Assembly: GCA_030748635.1 (NCBI GenBank)
Contig: JASMLP010000023.1
Coordinates: 1-42,993 of the forward strand
Length of the DNA stretch: 42,993 nt
Direction of reading: 5' to 3'
From: Planctomycetota bacterium
GTDB lineage: Bacteria > Planctomycetota > JACQVV01 > JASMLP01
Under the pieces are notes generated by a model that was not told the origin of the DNA, ran no database searches, and saw nothing but the letters and a program-made list of their open reading frames with translations. Positions 19,737 to 27,604 of the stretch are shown here, in pieces. The number at the start of each line of letters is the position of its first letter. Within the stretch, counting starts at the first letter, position 1. Made by a program: the position numbers and the translations under genes.

Positions 19737-21323
19737 TTAGCGGTCACGTACCGCCCCCATACCGTTCAGTGCGGACTGAAAGCGCTGGCGATCTTTATCC
19801 CCAAGTCGACTGGAGTCCAACCCCAACACTTGTTTCAAAATCGTACGCTTGTTTTTCAAAACCTCGGGATTCTTGGACTGGATCTCGAGCGCTTTATCGA
19901 GCAACTCCATCGAAGTGGTCAACATAGGAACATGGATTCCTTTGCTTTCCTGATAGAAAACATAAGCGGCTGCGTTGAGGATACGCGCAACTCTTTCAGC
20001 ACGCTTGGCCTCTTCCAACCAGAGGAACCCACCCTTGGATCGAGCTTGGTTGAACAAGCGCAAGCAACTTTTCTTCAGTTCTTTCCGCAAATGATCTCGG
20101 CTTCGGAAGTTATTTCCACCAGGCTGTATCGAAGTGTCGAAGAGAAGACGATGCCGATACCCTTGAATATTCGCGATCTCCGCCTCGCCTACGGTCTTCC
20201 CATTCATCGTCACCGAAAGCCCGCGCCGAAGCGCGGTTTCCCCGGTCGCCCAGCGACCTATACGCGAGTACGCTCCGCCGAGAGGAGTCAATAGGGTGGG
20301 AGACTCATTACTGAGATCGATAATTTTCGATAGTGACCGCTCTTCCAAGATCCGAAAATAGGGATCGTAGTCGGCAAGAGACTTACGATAATACTCACCC
20401 CAATTGATAATTTTCCGAATCTCTTTTTGAGCAAGCACAACCTGACTCATAGGACGTCCCAAGGCAAATCGAAGACTCCGATGGGCGTGTTGTCCAACGG
20501 GCCGGATCTGAATCGCCCGCAAAAGGTTGCGAATCGACTTCTCAGACGCGGCCAATGCTACCGCGATCTTGTTTTCAAAACCTTGGATCTCGCGACGGGC
20601 GACGGCACGATCTTCCTCCTTGAAAGAGAGGAGATTGGGAGCCACCGACACATGCTCAGCGAGCGCTTTTTCGACGACATCCCAGAGTTCTTCGGCCTTC
20701 TGCGCCTGCAAAAAACCGAGAGTCGCGTAGTAGGGATACAGACAGGGCATGGAGGGAAGCTTTCCTCGGCGACCTCCGCCCAGAGATTCCAGCAGGGAAA
20801 GGGCGTCTTTCGATTTCCCTCGCTCCAGAAGTATTTGGGCCCGCAAAATCGCGTAATCGGCACCCTTGCGCCTGATATTTCGGAGCGCTTCTTCCGCTTT
20901 ACGAATCTGCCGGGACCTTATCCCTTCATCGGGACCTGAATCCTTCCCCAGCGGGCCCAGGTAGGAGGAAACTAGACCGATTTGAGCGGTTTCCGAATTG
21001 GAACGCAACTCGATCGCTCGAGTGTAAAACTTGACCGCCTCGTCGAAATCCTCCGCCTGAAACGCCAAGCTTCCAAGCATTTCGTACGCAGGAGCGAATT
21101 CGGGTTGACTCTCGATCAACTCCATGAGCGCAGAACGAGCCGAGGAGGAGTGACCGGCGTGAAACCACTCAATAATTTCCTGGAACTGGACCCGATGCCG
21201 CCAAGTCCCCCAGGCCTGCAACGCAACCGAAAGACAATAAGGGATCAAAATCACAAGAATCAACAGTTCCCCTCCTGCCAAAGGGGTCAATTGCATCTGG
21301 AATTTTCCCAATCGCAATTTCAT
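19737..21323 (-). CDS. Membrane-anchored TPR protein
   Basis: The product (528 aa from the ATG at 21321-21323) has one N-terminal transmembrane helix (LLILVILIPYCLSVALQAW, about 19-37) followed by TPR-like helical pairs, the clearest being FAPAYEMLGSLAFQAEDFDEAVKFYTRAIEL written here in parts: residues near 75-90 and 91-105. Later helices are more divergent, and a second TPR-like pair lies near the C-terminus (MELLDKALEIQSKNPEVL). It would be bound to the inner membrane with repeats facing cytoplasm or periplasm as a protein-binding scaffold. A TTG at 21366-21368 would extend it by 15 residues and overlap the upstream gene; both starts are possible. It is the fourth gene of the ubiA operon. 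Confidence 0.8.
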   Translation of the reverse strand: MKLRLGKFQMQLTPLAGGELLILVILIPYCLSVALQAWGTWRHRVQFQEIIEWFHAGHSSSARSALMELIESQPEFAPAYEMLGSLAFQAEDFDEAVKFYTRAIELRSNSETAQIGLVSSYLGPLGKDSGPDEGIRSRQIRKAEEALRNIRRKGADYAILRAQILLERGKSKDALSLLESLGGGRRGKLPSMPCLYPYYATLGFLQAQKAEELWDVVEKALAEHVSVAPNLLSFKEEDRAVARREIQGFENKIAVALAASEKSIRNLLRAIQIRPVGQHAHRSLRFALGRPMSQVVLAQKEIRKIINWGEYYRKSLADYDPYFRILEERSLSKIIDLSNESPTLLTPLGGAYSRIGRWATGETALRRGLSVTMNGKTVGEAEIANIQGYRHRLLFDTSIQPGGNNFRSRDHLRKELKKSCLRLFNQARSKGGFLWLEEAKRAERVARILNAAAYVFYQESKGIHVPMLTTSMELLDKALEIQSKNPEVLKNKRTILKQVLGLDSSRLGDKDRQRFQSALNGMGAVRDR

Positions 21324-21357
21324 GAGGAACCCGACTGCTCCCCCGGAACTTTTCCGA

Positions 21358-21999
21358 TCATCGAGCAACCCGTCCCAGAATCAAAGAGCGATGAATAGGC
21401 CCGAAAAATCGACTGTCATAATGCGGCATGCTGCGCCTTTTGCGAAAACTGTCCCGTTGGTCCAGCAGGACAAATACATGGTCTTTGGGAACCACATAAT
21501 CCAGGAAGTCTTCGGCGGGATTCGGGGCGTGCTCCTCCTTCGATTCAGGCTTTGAAAATAGCCAGCGTCCAGGATCTTCTCCCGACACTTCACGTAACGT
21601 CCCCGAAGAATTGCTCGCCCGATATAAACGTCGATTTCGAAGTGCGACCCTCTCCCCTTCCAGAGCCACCACACGCCCCAGATAGATTTCACTTCGTTCA
21701 TCAAATTTTCGATGGCGATGAACGAAATGGACGACATCACCGTGAATCACCTGAGTCCCCGGCTCACGCTCTTTTTGTTCCAGCCAGAGTCGGCTGTCGG
21801 CCGGAATTTGAGGATCCATCTGCTCGTTATCTATGGGGACGTAGAGAACCTCATAAGTGTTCAAAAAATATCCCATCGAGATGAAAACAACGATAGTCAA
21901 AATGTATTTGAAATAGTAGCTCAGCATCAACATTGATTGAGTACCCGCAGTGATCGCATGTTCGAGGAACATCCTACGAAGCCGATTATAGAGTGTCAA
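21358..21999 (-). CDS. Signal peptidase I homologue lacking the Ser/Lys dyad
   Basis: This 213-aa protein has the S26 (LepB) layout: an N-terminal membrane segment (YILTIVVFISMGYFL, about 32-46), the box around the nucleophile, a strand with the general base, and the C-terminal box. The usual S-M-x-P reads Q-M-D-P here (NEQMDPQIPADSR), so the catalytic serine is Gln. The usual K-R before GxPGD reads G-R (YLGRVVALEGERV), so the lysine is lost too. The structural C-terminal box is kept (LLDQRDS and YDSRFFGPI). It is therefore probably not a peptidase but a periplasmic binding or scaffold protein. The TTG start at 21997-21999 overlaps the upstream TGA as TTGA; an ATG at 21970-21972 is an alternative. 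Confidence 0.82.
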   Translation of the reverse strand: MTLYNRLRRMFLEHAITAGTQSMLMLSYYFKYILTIVVFISMGYFLNTYEVLYVPIDNEQMDPQIPADSRLWLEQKEREPGTQVIHGDVVHFVHRHRKFDERSEIYLGRVVALEGERVALRNRRLYRASNSSGTLREVSGEDPGRWLFSKPESKEEHAPNPAEDFLDYVVPKDHVFVLLDQRDSFRKRRSMPHYDSRFFGPIHRSLILGRVAR

Positions 22000-22841
22000 T
22001 CGACGACGTATTCATCTCCAGAAGGACTTTCCTGAATTCGCGCCGAACGAATTGTCAGGAACACATAAGGAGGAGCGAATGCCATTGAATAGATCAACAG
22101 ATATGAGCTTTGCATCCCGTACCCAAATACCAGAGCGTAAAAAAACAACGCGGGAGGAATCCGAAGAAAAAGATCGCTAGAGGAGACCCGTTTCCCCAAC
22201 TGATAACGCAAAACCACTCCGGAGAGAAAAAGCGAGAGGCACCAGCCCACCAGACACGCCCACTCTCCAGGTATTTCTCTCTGAAACCAACGCAATCCCC
22301 CCCACCAGAAAGCCAACACCCCAAGGTGCGCGAACAGTCCAGGAACCACCAGAACCCAGAGGTCCCTGACCCAGGACCCCATCCGATTGCTTTCCAGCAC
22401 TCGAATAGCCATCCCTGCGAATAGTGCCCAGCCGATTAAACCCACCAGCGGGACTTCAAACAGACCCGGCACCTCCCAAGACCAAAACCCAGAAGCCACA
22501 GCAATCGGTTCGATCAGAGAGGCATCCGCAAGAACGAGCAAACCTCCGAGGAATGCCACCCTTTTGGACCGGACCAAAGCACCAGCCAGATCCCAAGCCG
22601 AGTGGATCACCACCGGCCATATCAACGCGATCGCCAGCGGAACATGTCCCAAAAACAGATTCCACTGTGGATCATATCGATAAAAACGGTAGGCAAGGAT
22701 CATCGTCTCCTCCGCGATCCAACTCGCGACGGCCAGGAAACAGAGGCGCCGGCAAAAAGAGCTTGGATCCGGCACATTCCGCACCCGTGCCACCACATAA
22801 AGAGCTACGATCCCAAGACATACGAACTGAACTACGATCAT
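21996..22841 (-). CDS. CruF-like carotenoid biosynthesis protein (DUF422)
   Basis: The ATG at 22839-22841 overlaps the UbiA gene's TGA as ATGA, giving 281 aa; a longer open frame upstream lies inside ubiA and is not used. The protein has about seven to eight hydrophobic segments. Two regions match the carotenoid biosynthesis family PF04240 (CruF, bisanhydrobacterioruberin hydratase): WIAEETMILAYRFYRYDPQW followed by LGHVPLAIALIWPVV, and DASLIEPIAVASGFWSW followed by a W-E-V-P...VPLVGLIGWALF pattern. CruF hydrates the ends of acyclic C50 or C40 carotenoids in the membrane. The tight link to a UbiA enzyme mirrors the lycopene elongase-CruF pairing of bacterioruberin makers. No phytoene synthase or desaturase is in the window. 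Confidence 0.75.
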   Translation of the reverse strand: MIVVQFVCLGIVALYVVARVRNVPDPSSFCRRLCFLAVASWIAEETMILAYRFYRYDPQWNLFLGHVPLAIALIWPVVIHSAWDLAGALVRSKRVAFLGGLLVLADASLIEPIAVASGFWSWEVPGLFEVPLVGLIGWALFAGMAIRVLESNRMGSWVRDLWVLVVPGLFAHLGVLAFWWGGLRWFQREIPGEWACLVGWCLSLFLSGVVLRYQLGKRVSSSDLFLRIPPALFFYALVFGYGMQSSYLLIYSMAFAPPYVFLTIRSARIQESPSGDEYVVD

Positions 22842-23791
22842 CGGACCCCCGGTAGTTTCAGAAAGACCCAGAAATGAAACAGAAGGAGCAAACCCGATCC
22901 TGCCCAGGTCCACCGGACGCAGTCCAAGGCCGAAACACCTCTCCGCCTGGACCGAAAGATGAGGACCCCGTGGACCATCGGTCCGACAGCCAAAACCGCC
23001 ACTCGCCAGGGAATCCAACCCGCGACAAATCCTCCCCAAAGGAGTCCCGAGGAAGTCGCGCACAAGCTCAAAACGATGTTCTTCGCCCATTCCGGACCGT
23101 GGACCACAGGCAGAGTCCTCACCCCTGCCTCCTGATCCCCCGGAACATCTCTCAGGTCGTAGGTGACTTCATAAGATAATTCGAAAAGGAAAAAATAGGT
23201 GGCAAGAAAACTCACGACAACCCAATCGATCCCGGAGGCCAGGCTTGTGGACGCATATCCGATTGAAGCTAGAAGGTATCCGAAAAGAGTTATCATGAAT
23301 CCGGTCGCCGAAGCGATATTTTTCAGCAGATAAAGTTCTTTGATTCGTGGCCAACCGGGACGCAATCGACGGTTATATAAAAAACCTAATCCGTGGAACC
23401 CCAAACGCCAGAGCGTGCACCAGGGGGCCAAAAGGTGAACGACCACCAAAGAGATCAACAAGAGGAGAACCCCAACACACCAGATCGGATGCCGAAATTG
23501 CTTGACCCATCGAGTCCCGGGTATCCGGTTGATCTGGTCCTCCTCGAGGTCGACAACCCGATTGAGCAGATTGACCAGAAACCAATCCAGAGCCACGAGA
23601 CCAGCCAGTTCCCACAGAAATCTGTCGGTTAGGATCCATCCGAAAACGGAAAGGCCCAGAGAGGCGATCACCACGATATGCATTCGTGCGACGGATATCA
23701 TGATCACCACATTCCGGACCCTCTCGAAAAATCGAGTCGAAAGGGAGGCCTTCCTCGATGACGAATTGGATTGTACCTGCTCCATTTTCAT
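22838..23791 (-). CDS. UbiA-family membrane prenyltransferase
   Basis: The 317-aa protein has about eight or nine membrane helices and both Asp-rich motifs of active UbiA enzymes: NRVVDLEEDQIN (N-x3-D-x3-D, about residue 77) and YDLRDVPGDQEAG (about 210), which bind the Mg-diphosphate of the prenyl donor. These enzymes move prenyl groups to aromatic or polyene acceptors (quinones, haem, chlorophyll, carotenoids). Coupling by ATGA to a CruF-like gene suggests a lycopene-elongase-like or carotenoid role, but menaquinone-type or other acceptors cannot be excluded. The gene starts the six-gene operon; two ATGs (23789-23791 and 23783-23785) are close together. No strong promoter or Shine-Dalgarno is visible. 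Confidence 0.88.
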   Translation of the reverse strand: MKMEQVQSNSSSRKASLSTRFFERVRNVVIMISVARMHIVVIASLGLSVFGWILTDRFLWELAGLVALDWFLVNLLNRVVDLEEDQINRIPGTRWVKQFRHPIWCVGVLLLLISLVVVHLLAPWCTLWRLGFHGLGFLYNRRLRPGWPRIKELYLLKNIASATGFMITLFGYLLASIGYASTSLASGIDWVVVSFLATYFFLFELSYEVTYDLRDVPGDQEAGVRTLPVVHGPEWAKNIVLSLCATSSGLLWGGFVAGWIPWRVAVLAVGPMVHGVLIFRSRRRGVSALDCVRWTWAGSGLLLLFHFWVFLKLPGVR

Positions 23792-23931
23792 GGGGCTGGC
23801 CTTGTAACATGAAGCTTGCGCTGTTTCAACGCAGACCGACCGACACCTTCGAATCGGTTTCTGTTACTCTGTAAATCTGTCTCTGAATTCCAAGCCTTTC
23901 CTCACCCCCGTTTACACCCAAAGAAGTTTCT

Positions 23932-25620
23932 GTGCCCAGACTCGTCATTCTCAGCGGCAGTCGCGTCGGTTCCGAATACCCCGTTTGGGACGGACTGCTC
24001 ATCGGCCGAGGTCCTGAAACCGACCTCCCACTCCGTGAAGCTCCCACGGTTTCCCGGGTTCATTGCAAAATAGTCAAGGACGGAGAAGGCTTCGCGGTCG
24101 AAGATCTGCAGAGCGGAAATGGAACCTTCCTCAACGGCAAACGGGTGGAAATCCGAGCTCCACTTCGACACCGTGATCGCATCCGGCTCTCAGACCAACA
24201 ACTTCTCTTCGAAGATGAGGCGTCTGCGCCGAATTCATCTCCTGGACCTTCCACACTTCAGATCATCGATTCTGGCGATGCCCCAGATCCTTCGATCCTT
24301 CATTCAATCGATGCGAGCGACCACGACCTGACCCGGCTTAGTCCGACTGAAAATATCGACTTACGCCACTCCTACCATCAATTGCGAACCCTTTTCACCA
24401 TCGGGAACACACTCCACAGCGTTCACGAAACATCTCAAATACTGGAAGTGGTTCTGGATTCGATTTTCGAAATCTTCCCCCATGCCGAGCGATCCTTCAT
24501 CCTCCTTCCAGATGAAGAATCAGGTACTCTCAACACCAGCGCCAGTCGCATGCGAAATGCCGGATCGAGCCCAACGGTTTCTGTCAGCCGGACCCTAGTC
24601 GAAGAGGTAATCCGCCGCAAAGTCTCTATTACCTTTGATAACGCCAGCCAGGATCCTTTTCTGGGAAAAGCCGCCAGCATTGTCCAGCACAGCATTTGCT
24701 CAGTCATGTGCGCGCCCCTCATGGCACAGGAACGGCTCCTCGGAGTCCTCCACGTAGACTCCACCCACCCCAGCTACCAGTTTTCGTCCAGCGATCTGGA
24801 GATTTTGACCGGGGTCGCTTCTCAAGCGGCCATGGCCCTCTCCAGCGCGGAAACTTATCAGCTCCTTTTCGATCGACAACGAATTGAACAAGACCTCGAA
24901 TTCGCCCGCCAGGTACAGGAAAGCTTCCTTCCTGGCAATTTGCCCGATCTTCCAGGATGGTCGATAGCAACCTGGTATCAACCGGCTCGAAAGGTGGGCG
25001 GCGATTTTTACGATGTCATCGAATTACCGGACAATCGCGTCGCTCTTGTGGTTGCCGATGTCTCTGGCAAGGGGGTACCTGCGGCTCTACTCATGGCCAG
25101 AATTTCGAGTGAAATCCGATCCTTGACCCTCTCCGACCCCGCCCCCGACACCGTGTTGTCGCGCATGTCGAGACTGCTCCAAGATCGGCCTCTTACCGGT
25201 GGGATGTTTGTGACTCTCTTGTATTTATTGCTCGACCTCGAAAGCGGTCAAGTTCATCTTTCCAATGCCGGCCATCTCCCCTTACTACGAGCCCTCCCCG
25301 ACAAATCCTGTGTTTTTGTGGAAGAGGGCGGGAACATTCCCTTGGGAATCTTCGACATGGATGAATATGAATCCGTTTCTTTCCAGACTCAACCTGGAGA
25401 GCGCTTGATTCTATTCACCGATGGCGTCGCGGAAGCGGTCACACACGAGGGAGACCGATTGGGACTCGATGGCCTCGAGCGCATCGTGACAGACGCCCCC
25501 AACGACCCAGTTCGCCTTTGTGGAGCCCTTCGCGAAGACTTTCGAATTTCAATGGATCCCAACGCCTTCCTGGATGACCTGACCCTACTCTGCATCGGTC
25601 GGAACCCCGAAGCCCTTTAA
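23932..25620 (+). CDS. FHA-GAF-SpoIIE (PP2C) serine phosphatase
   Basis: The 562-aa protein starts at a GTG (23932-23934). Its N-terminal FHA domain (1-95) keeps the phosphothreonine-binding residues: IGRG, SRVH and GNGTFLNGK. A GAF domain follows (about 145-305), then a short helix (about 320-335) and an RsbU/SpoIIE-type PP2C domain (335-560) with metal-binding motifs VGGDFYDV, VADVSGKGVPAALLM, FTDGVAEAV and DDLTLL. Such proteins dephosphorylate anti-anti-sigma factors or kinase substrates; the FHA domain implies docking on a phosphothreonine protein, possibly a product of one of the two Ser/Thr kinases encoded nearby. It is transcribed divergently from the ubiA operon. Confidence 0.93.
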   Translation: MPRLVILSGSRVGSEYPVWDGLLIGRGPETDLPLREAPTVSRVHCKIVKDGEGFAVEDLQSGNGTFLNGKRVEIRAPLRHRDRIRLSDQQLLFEDEASAPNSSPGPSTLQIIDSGDAPDPSILHSIDASDHDLTRLSPTENIDLRHSYHQLRTLFTIGNTLHSVHETSQILEVVLDSIFEIFPHAERSFILLPDEESGTLNTSASRMRNAGSSPTVSVSRTLVEEVIRRKVSITFDNASQDPFLGKAASIVQHSICSVMCAPLMAQERLLGVLHVDSTHPSYQFSSSDLEILTGVASQAAMALSSAETYQLLFDRQRIEQDLEFARQVQESFLPGNLPDLPGWSIATWYQPARKVGGDFYDVIELPDNRVALVVADVSGKGVPAALLMARISSEIRSLTLSDPAPDTVLSRMSRLLQDRPLTGGMFVTLLYLLLDLESGQVHLSNAGHLPLLRALPDKSCVFVEEGGNIPLGIFDMDEYESVSFQTQPGERLILFTDGVAEAVTHEGDRLGLDGLERIVTDAPNDPVRLCGALREDFRISMDPNAFLDDLTLLCIGRNPEAL

Positions 25621-25687
25621 AGACGAATCGGGTCTTGCGCGGTCGTATCGATTCCAGCTCTGCGTGAAGGTAACAAGCCTGTGATTC

Positions 25688-25714
25688 ACCCCTCAATCTC
25701 GAGAAGAGTGGGGT
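25688..25714. terminator. Possible bidirectional hairpin between convergent genes
   Basis: The 98-nt gap between the convergent FHA-phosphatase and small membrane protein genes contains ACCCC (25688-25692) pairing with GGGGT (25710-25714), extended by a pair beyond one mismatch. No U-run follows on either strand, so terminator function is tentative. Confidence 0.3.
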
Positions 25715-25718
25715 CAAG

Positions 25719-26297
25719 TCACACTCCTTCACGGCTGGGGCGTCGCCTCCGCCCCCATCCCAACACAACGCCCAACCACCCCAAAACAATCAGAGTTCCC
25801 AACCCGAGAAGCTCCAGAAACAGTCGATGCTGAAACAACCACTGAGTCCGTCCTTCACGATACTCCTGCGTGGTTCCAATCTGCATGACGACTCCCAAGG
25901 GGAGAAGAAGACTCATAACCGCGATGAGAGCCGTGCCGCCTACCCTTCTTCTGGCCTGATCCATTCGTCCTTGTAGCCGAGGCCGAACGATCCAGAAATA
26001 ACCCACGACCATCAGAATCCACTGCAGGAGCAAAGGCACAACCCCGTACCACCAGCGGATGTCCTCCTCGGACAAGAGATACCACCAACTCCAGCCTGGA
26101 TAGCCCCACGCGAAATACATAACAATCGGGGACCACAGAAAGAGCAGAAAGATCAAAAGCCTTCTTAAAGAGCCGGACGGATGACCAAGAGCCGTGGACA
26201 GAGACATCGTAGGCGCGAAGAACCCGGCCATGGCGCCAAGAAAAAGAGCAAGTACCGGGTCCTGAAAAACCGTGGCCAAAGGTACCCCTAAATTCAT
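25719..26297 (-). CDS. Membrane protein of unknown function (192 aa)
   Basis: I do not recognise a family. The protein has about five hydrophobic segments (near residues 12-30, 45-63, 83-103, 120-140 and 163-182), is rich in Trp and Arg at the membrane borders (GYPGWSWWYLL, EEDIRWWYG) and ends in an Arg-rich tail (GRRRRPSREGV). The start ATG overlaps the stop of the Ser/Thr kinase gene as ATGA (26294-26297), so it is translationally coupled to the kinase and may be its membrane partner or share its regulation. It converges on the FHA-phosphatase gene. Confidence 0.75.
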   Translation of the reverse strand: MNLGVPLATVFQDPVLALFLGAMAGFFAPTMSLSTALGHPSGSLRRLLIFLLFLWSPIVMYFAWGYPGWSWWYLLSEEDIRWWYGVVPLLLQWILMVVGYFWIVRPRLQGRMDQARRRVGGTALIAVMSLLLPLGVVMQIGTTQEYREGRTQWLFQHRLFLELLGLGTLIVLGWLGVVLGWGRRRRPSREGV

Positions 26298-27529
26298 TGT
26301 CGCCTCAGAAAGAGAAAAATCGCCAGAGCCAGGATCGCGACAACAATCAAAATCACACCCCCAAAAGCTCCCGAAGATCGACGACGTCCTCGCTGCCTCG
26401 ATCTTCTCTTCTGGGCCGATGTGGTCGATGACTTGAGTCGGCGAACTCCAGAGGACCCTCGCCGAGCCTTCGATCGAGAGGGAACAGAATGTGTCCCCGA
26501 TCGGAAACGCGCCAATTCATTGGCCAGATGGGCGGGAGTCGGAAATCGATCCGCCGGATTCTTTTCCAGCAGACGAGCAATCACCGTCGCGAATTCACGT
26601 GAAAGACCGGGTCGTACCTCTCGAATATCGCGAGGCGCTTCATTCAGATGCCTAACCAAGACCTGAGATCCCGTCTTCCCCTCAAAAACGACTTCTCCGC
26701 TGACCAGCTGGAACAAAGTCGCCCCCAGAGAGTAAAGATCAGCCCGAATATCCAGATCGGACTCACCGCGAACCTGCTCTGGGGACATGTAGTAGGCTGT
26801 ACCGAGAGTGGTGCCCTCCGCAGTGAGATTGGAGTCATCATTGGACACCGGCCTTGCCAGACCCAAATCCGTCAGTCGAGCCTGACCGGATCCTTTTTCG
26901 ATAAGGATGTTATCCGGCTTGACATCACGATGGATATATCCCTTCTCGTGCGCATATTGCAAACCGCTGGCTATATCGATCGCAAGTTGCACCGCCCTTT
27001 TCTCGGACATCGGCCCTTCTCGCGTCAGAGCGTCCTGAGCAGTGACCCCTTCGACCAACTCCATGACATAAAAGTACATCCCCTTATGGACACCACAATC
27101 GATCCCCCCGACGATATTTTTATGACTCAGGTGAGCCGAACTTCTGGCTTCACGCAGAAAACGTTCTCTGAACAGCGGATCCTCGGCAAGACTACGCTTG
27201 AGAACTTTGACAGCTACCGGACGATTCATGGAAAGTTGAACGGCCCGAAAAACCGAGCCCATGGCTCCGCCCCCCAACTTCGCTTGGATTTTGAGACCGG
27301 GCAGTTGAGCCTTCGTGCGCTCTCCCTGAATGCGCAAAATCTCGGCCAGATTCTCAGGAGACAAACTCTTGTTACGAATCAGGATCTCGCCGAGAGACTC
27401 CTCGATGCCCATCGAGCGCAGCTTCGCCTGCAACCGCAATCCTTCCTTGAGCTGATCCACGCTCAGAAAATTATTTTCGACCGCGATACGACCGAAAGAC
27501 CCTTGTGGCTGCGAAGATTTAGAAGTCAT
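26294..27529 (-). CDS. Ser/Thr protein kinase with N-terminal MshEN-like region and C-terminal membrane anchor
   Basis: The 411-aa kinase begins with a helical region (1-60) that resembles one MshEN-type repeat pair (FGRIAVENNFLSVDQLKEGL, then LGEILIRNKSLSPENLAEIL). The kinase domain (about 75-340) has Gly loop GGGAMGSV, VAVKVLK lysine, HRDVKPDN catalytic loop, DLG in place of DFG, and YMSPEQ. A basic Ser/Arg-rich linker leads to a C-terminal membrane helix (GGVILIVVAILALAIFLFL), so the kinase faces the cytoplasm. The ATG at 27527-27529 was chosen because it aligns with the second kinase of the window and has TAGAAT 7 nt upstream, predicting a leaderless mRNA; in-frame ATGs at 27538, 27553 and 27568 exist. 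Confidence 0.93.
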   Translation of the reverse strand: MTSKSSQPQGSFGRIAVENNFLSVDQLKEGLRLQAKLRSMGIEESLGEILIRNKSLSPENLAEILRIQGERTKAQLPGLKIQAKLGGGAMGSVFRAVQLSMNRPVAVKVLKRSLAEDPLFRERFLREARSSAHLSHKNIVGGIDCGVHKGMYFYVMELVEGVTAQDALTREGPMSEKRAVQLAIDIASGLQYAHEKGYIHRDVKPDNILIEKGSGQARLTDLGLARPVSNDDSNLTAEGTTLGTAYYMSPEQVRGESDLDIRADLYSLGATLFQLVSGEVVFEGKTGSQVLVRHLNEAPRDIREVRPGLSREFATVIARLLEKNPADRFPTPAHLANELARFRSGTHSVPSRSKARRGSSGVRRLKSSTTSAQKRRSRQRGRRRSSGAFGGVILIVVAILALAIFLFLRRQ

Positions 27530-27536
27530 CGTGAGC

Positions 27537-27542
27537 ATTCTA
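27537..27542 (-). promoter_or_regulatory. -10 box (TAGAAT) for a leaderless kinase mRNA
   Basis: TAGAAT (5 of 6 matches to TATAAT) ends 7 nt before the preferred ATG of the Ser/Thr kinase, putting the predicted transcription start at the start codon. No matching -35 or Shine-Dalgarno is visible. Confidence 0.4.
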
Positions 27543-27590
27543 CACCCAATCATCTTGAATCGGCACATCCGGTTCTCGACAGCGAAAAGC

Positions 27591-27596
27591 TATAAT
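27591..27596 (+). promoter_or_regulatory. -10 box (TATAAT) for a leaderless heptosyltransferase mRNA
   Basis: A perfect TATAAT ends 8 nt before the ATG at 27605. The region between contains no Shine-Dalgarno (it reads TCCTCCAC). The -35 region at 16-18 nt spacing is poor (CCGGTT). Confidence 0.5.
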
Positions 27597-27604
27597 TCCT
27601 CCAC

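Noticed and set aside
21985-21999. TTGACA and TATAAT next to each other at the S26-like gene start
   Set aside because: The two boxes are only 3 nt apart, so they cannot form one promoter; they are codons of the gene start.
22842-23090. 83-residue N-terminal extension of the CruF-like protein
   Set aside because: It lies inside ubiA in another frame; the ATGA overlap gives the natural start.
26648-27595. 315-aa plus-strand open frame
   Set aside because: Antisense shadow of the Ser/Thr kinase, without motifs.
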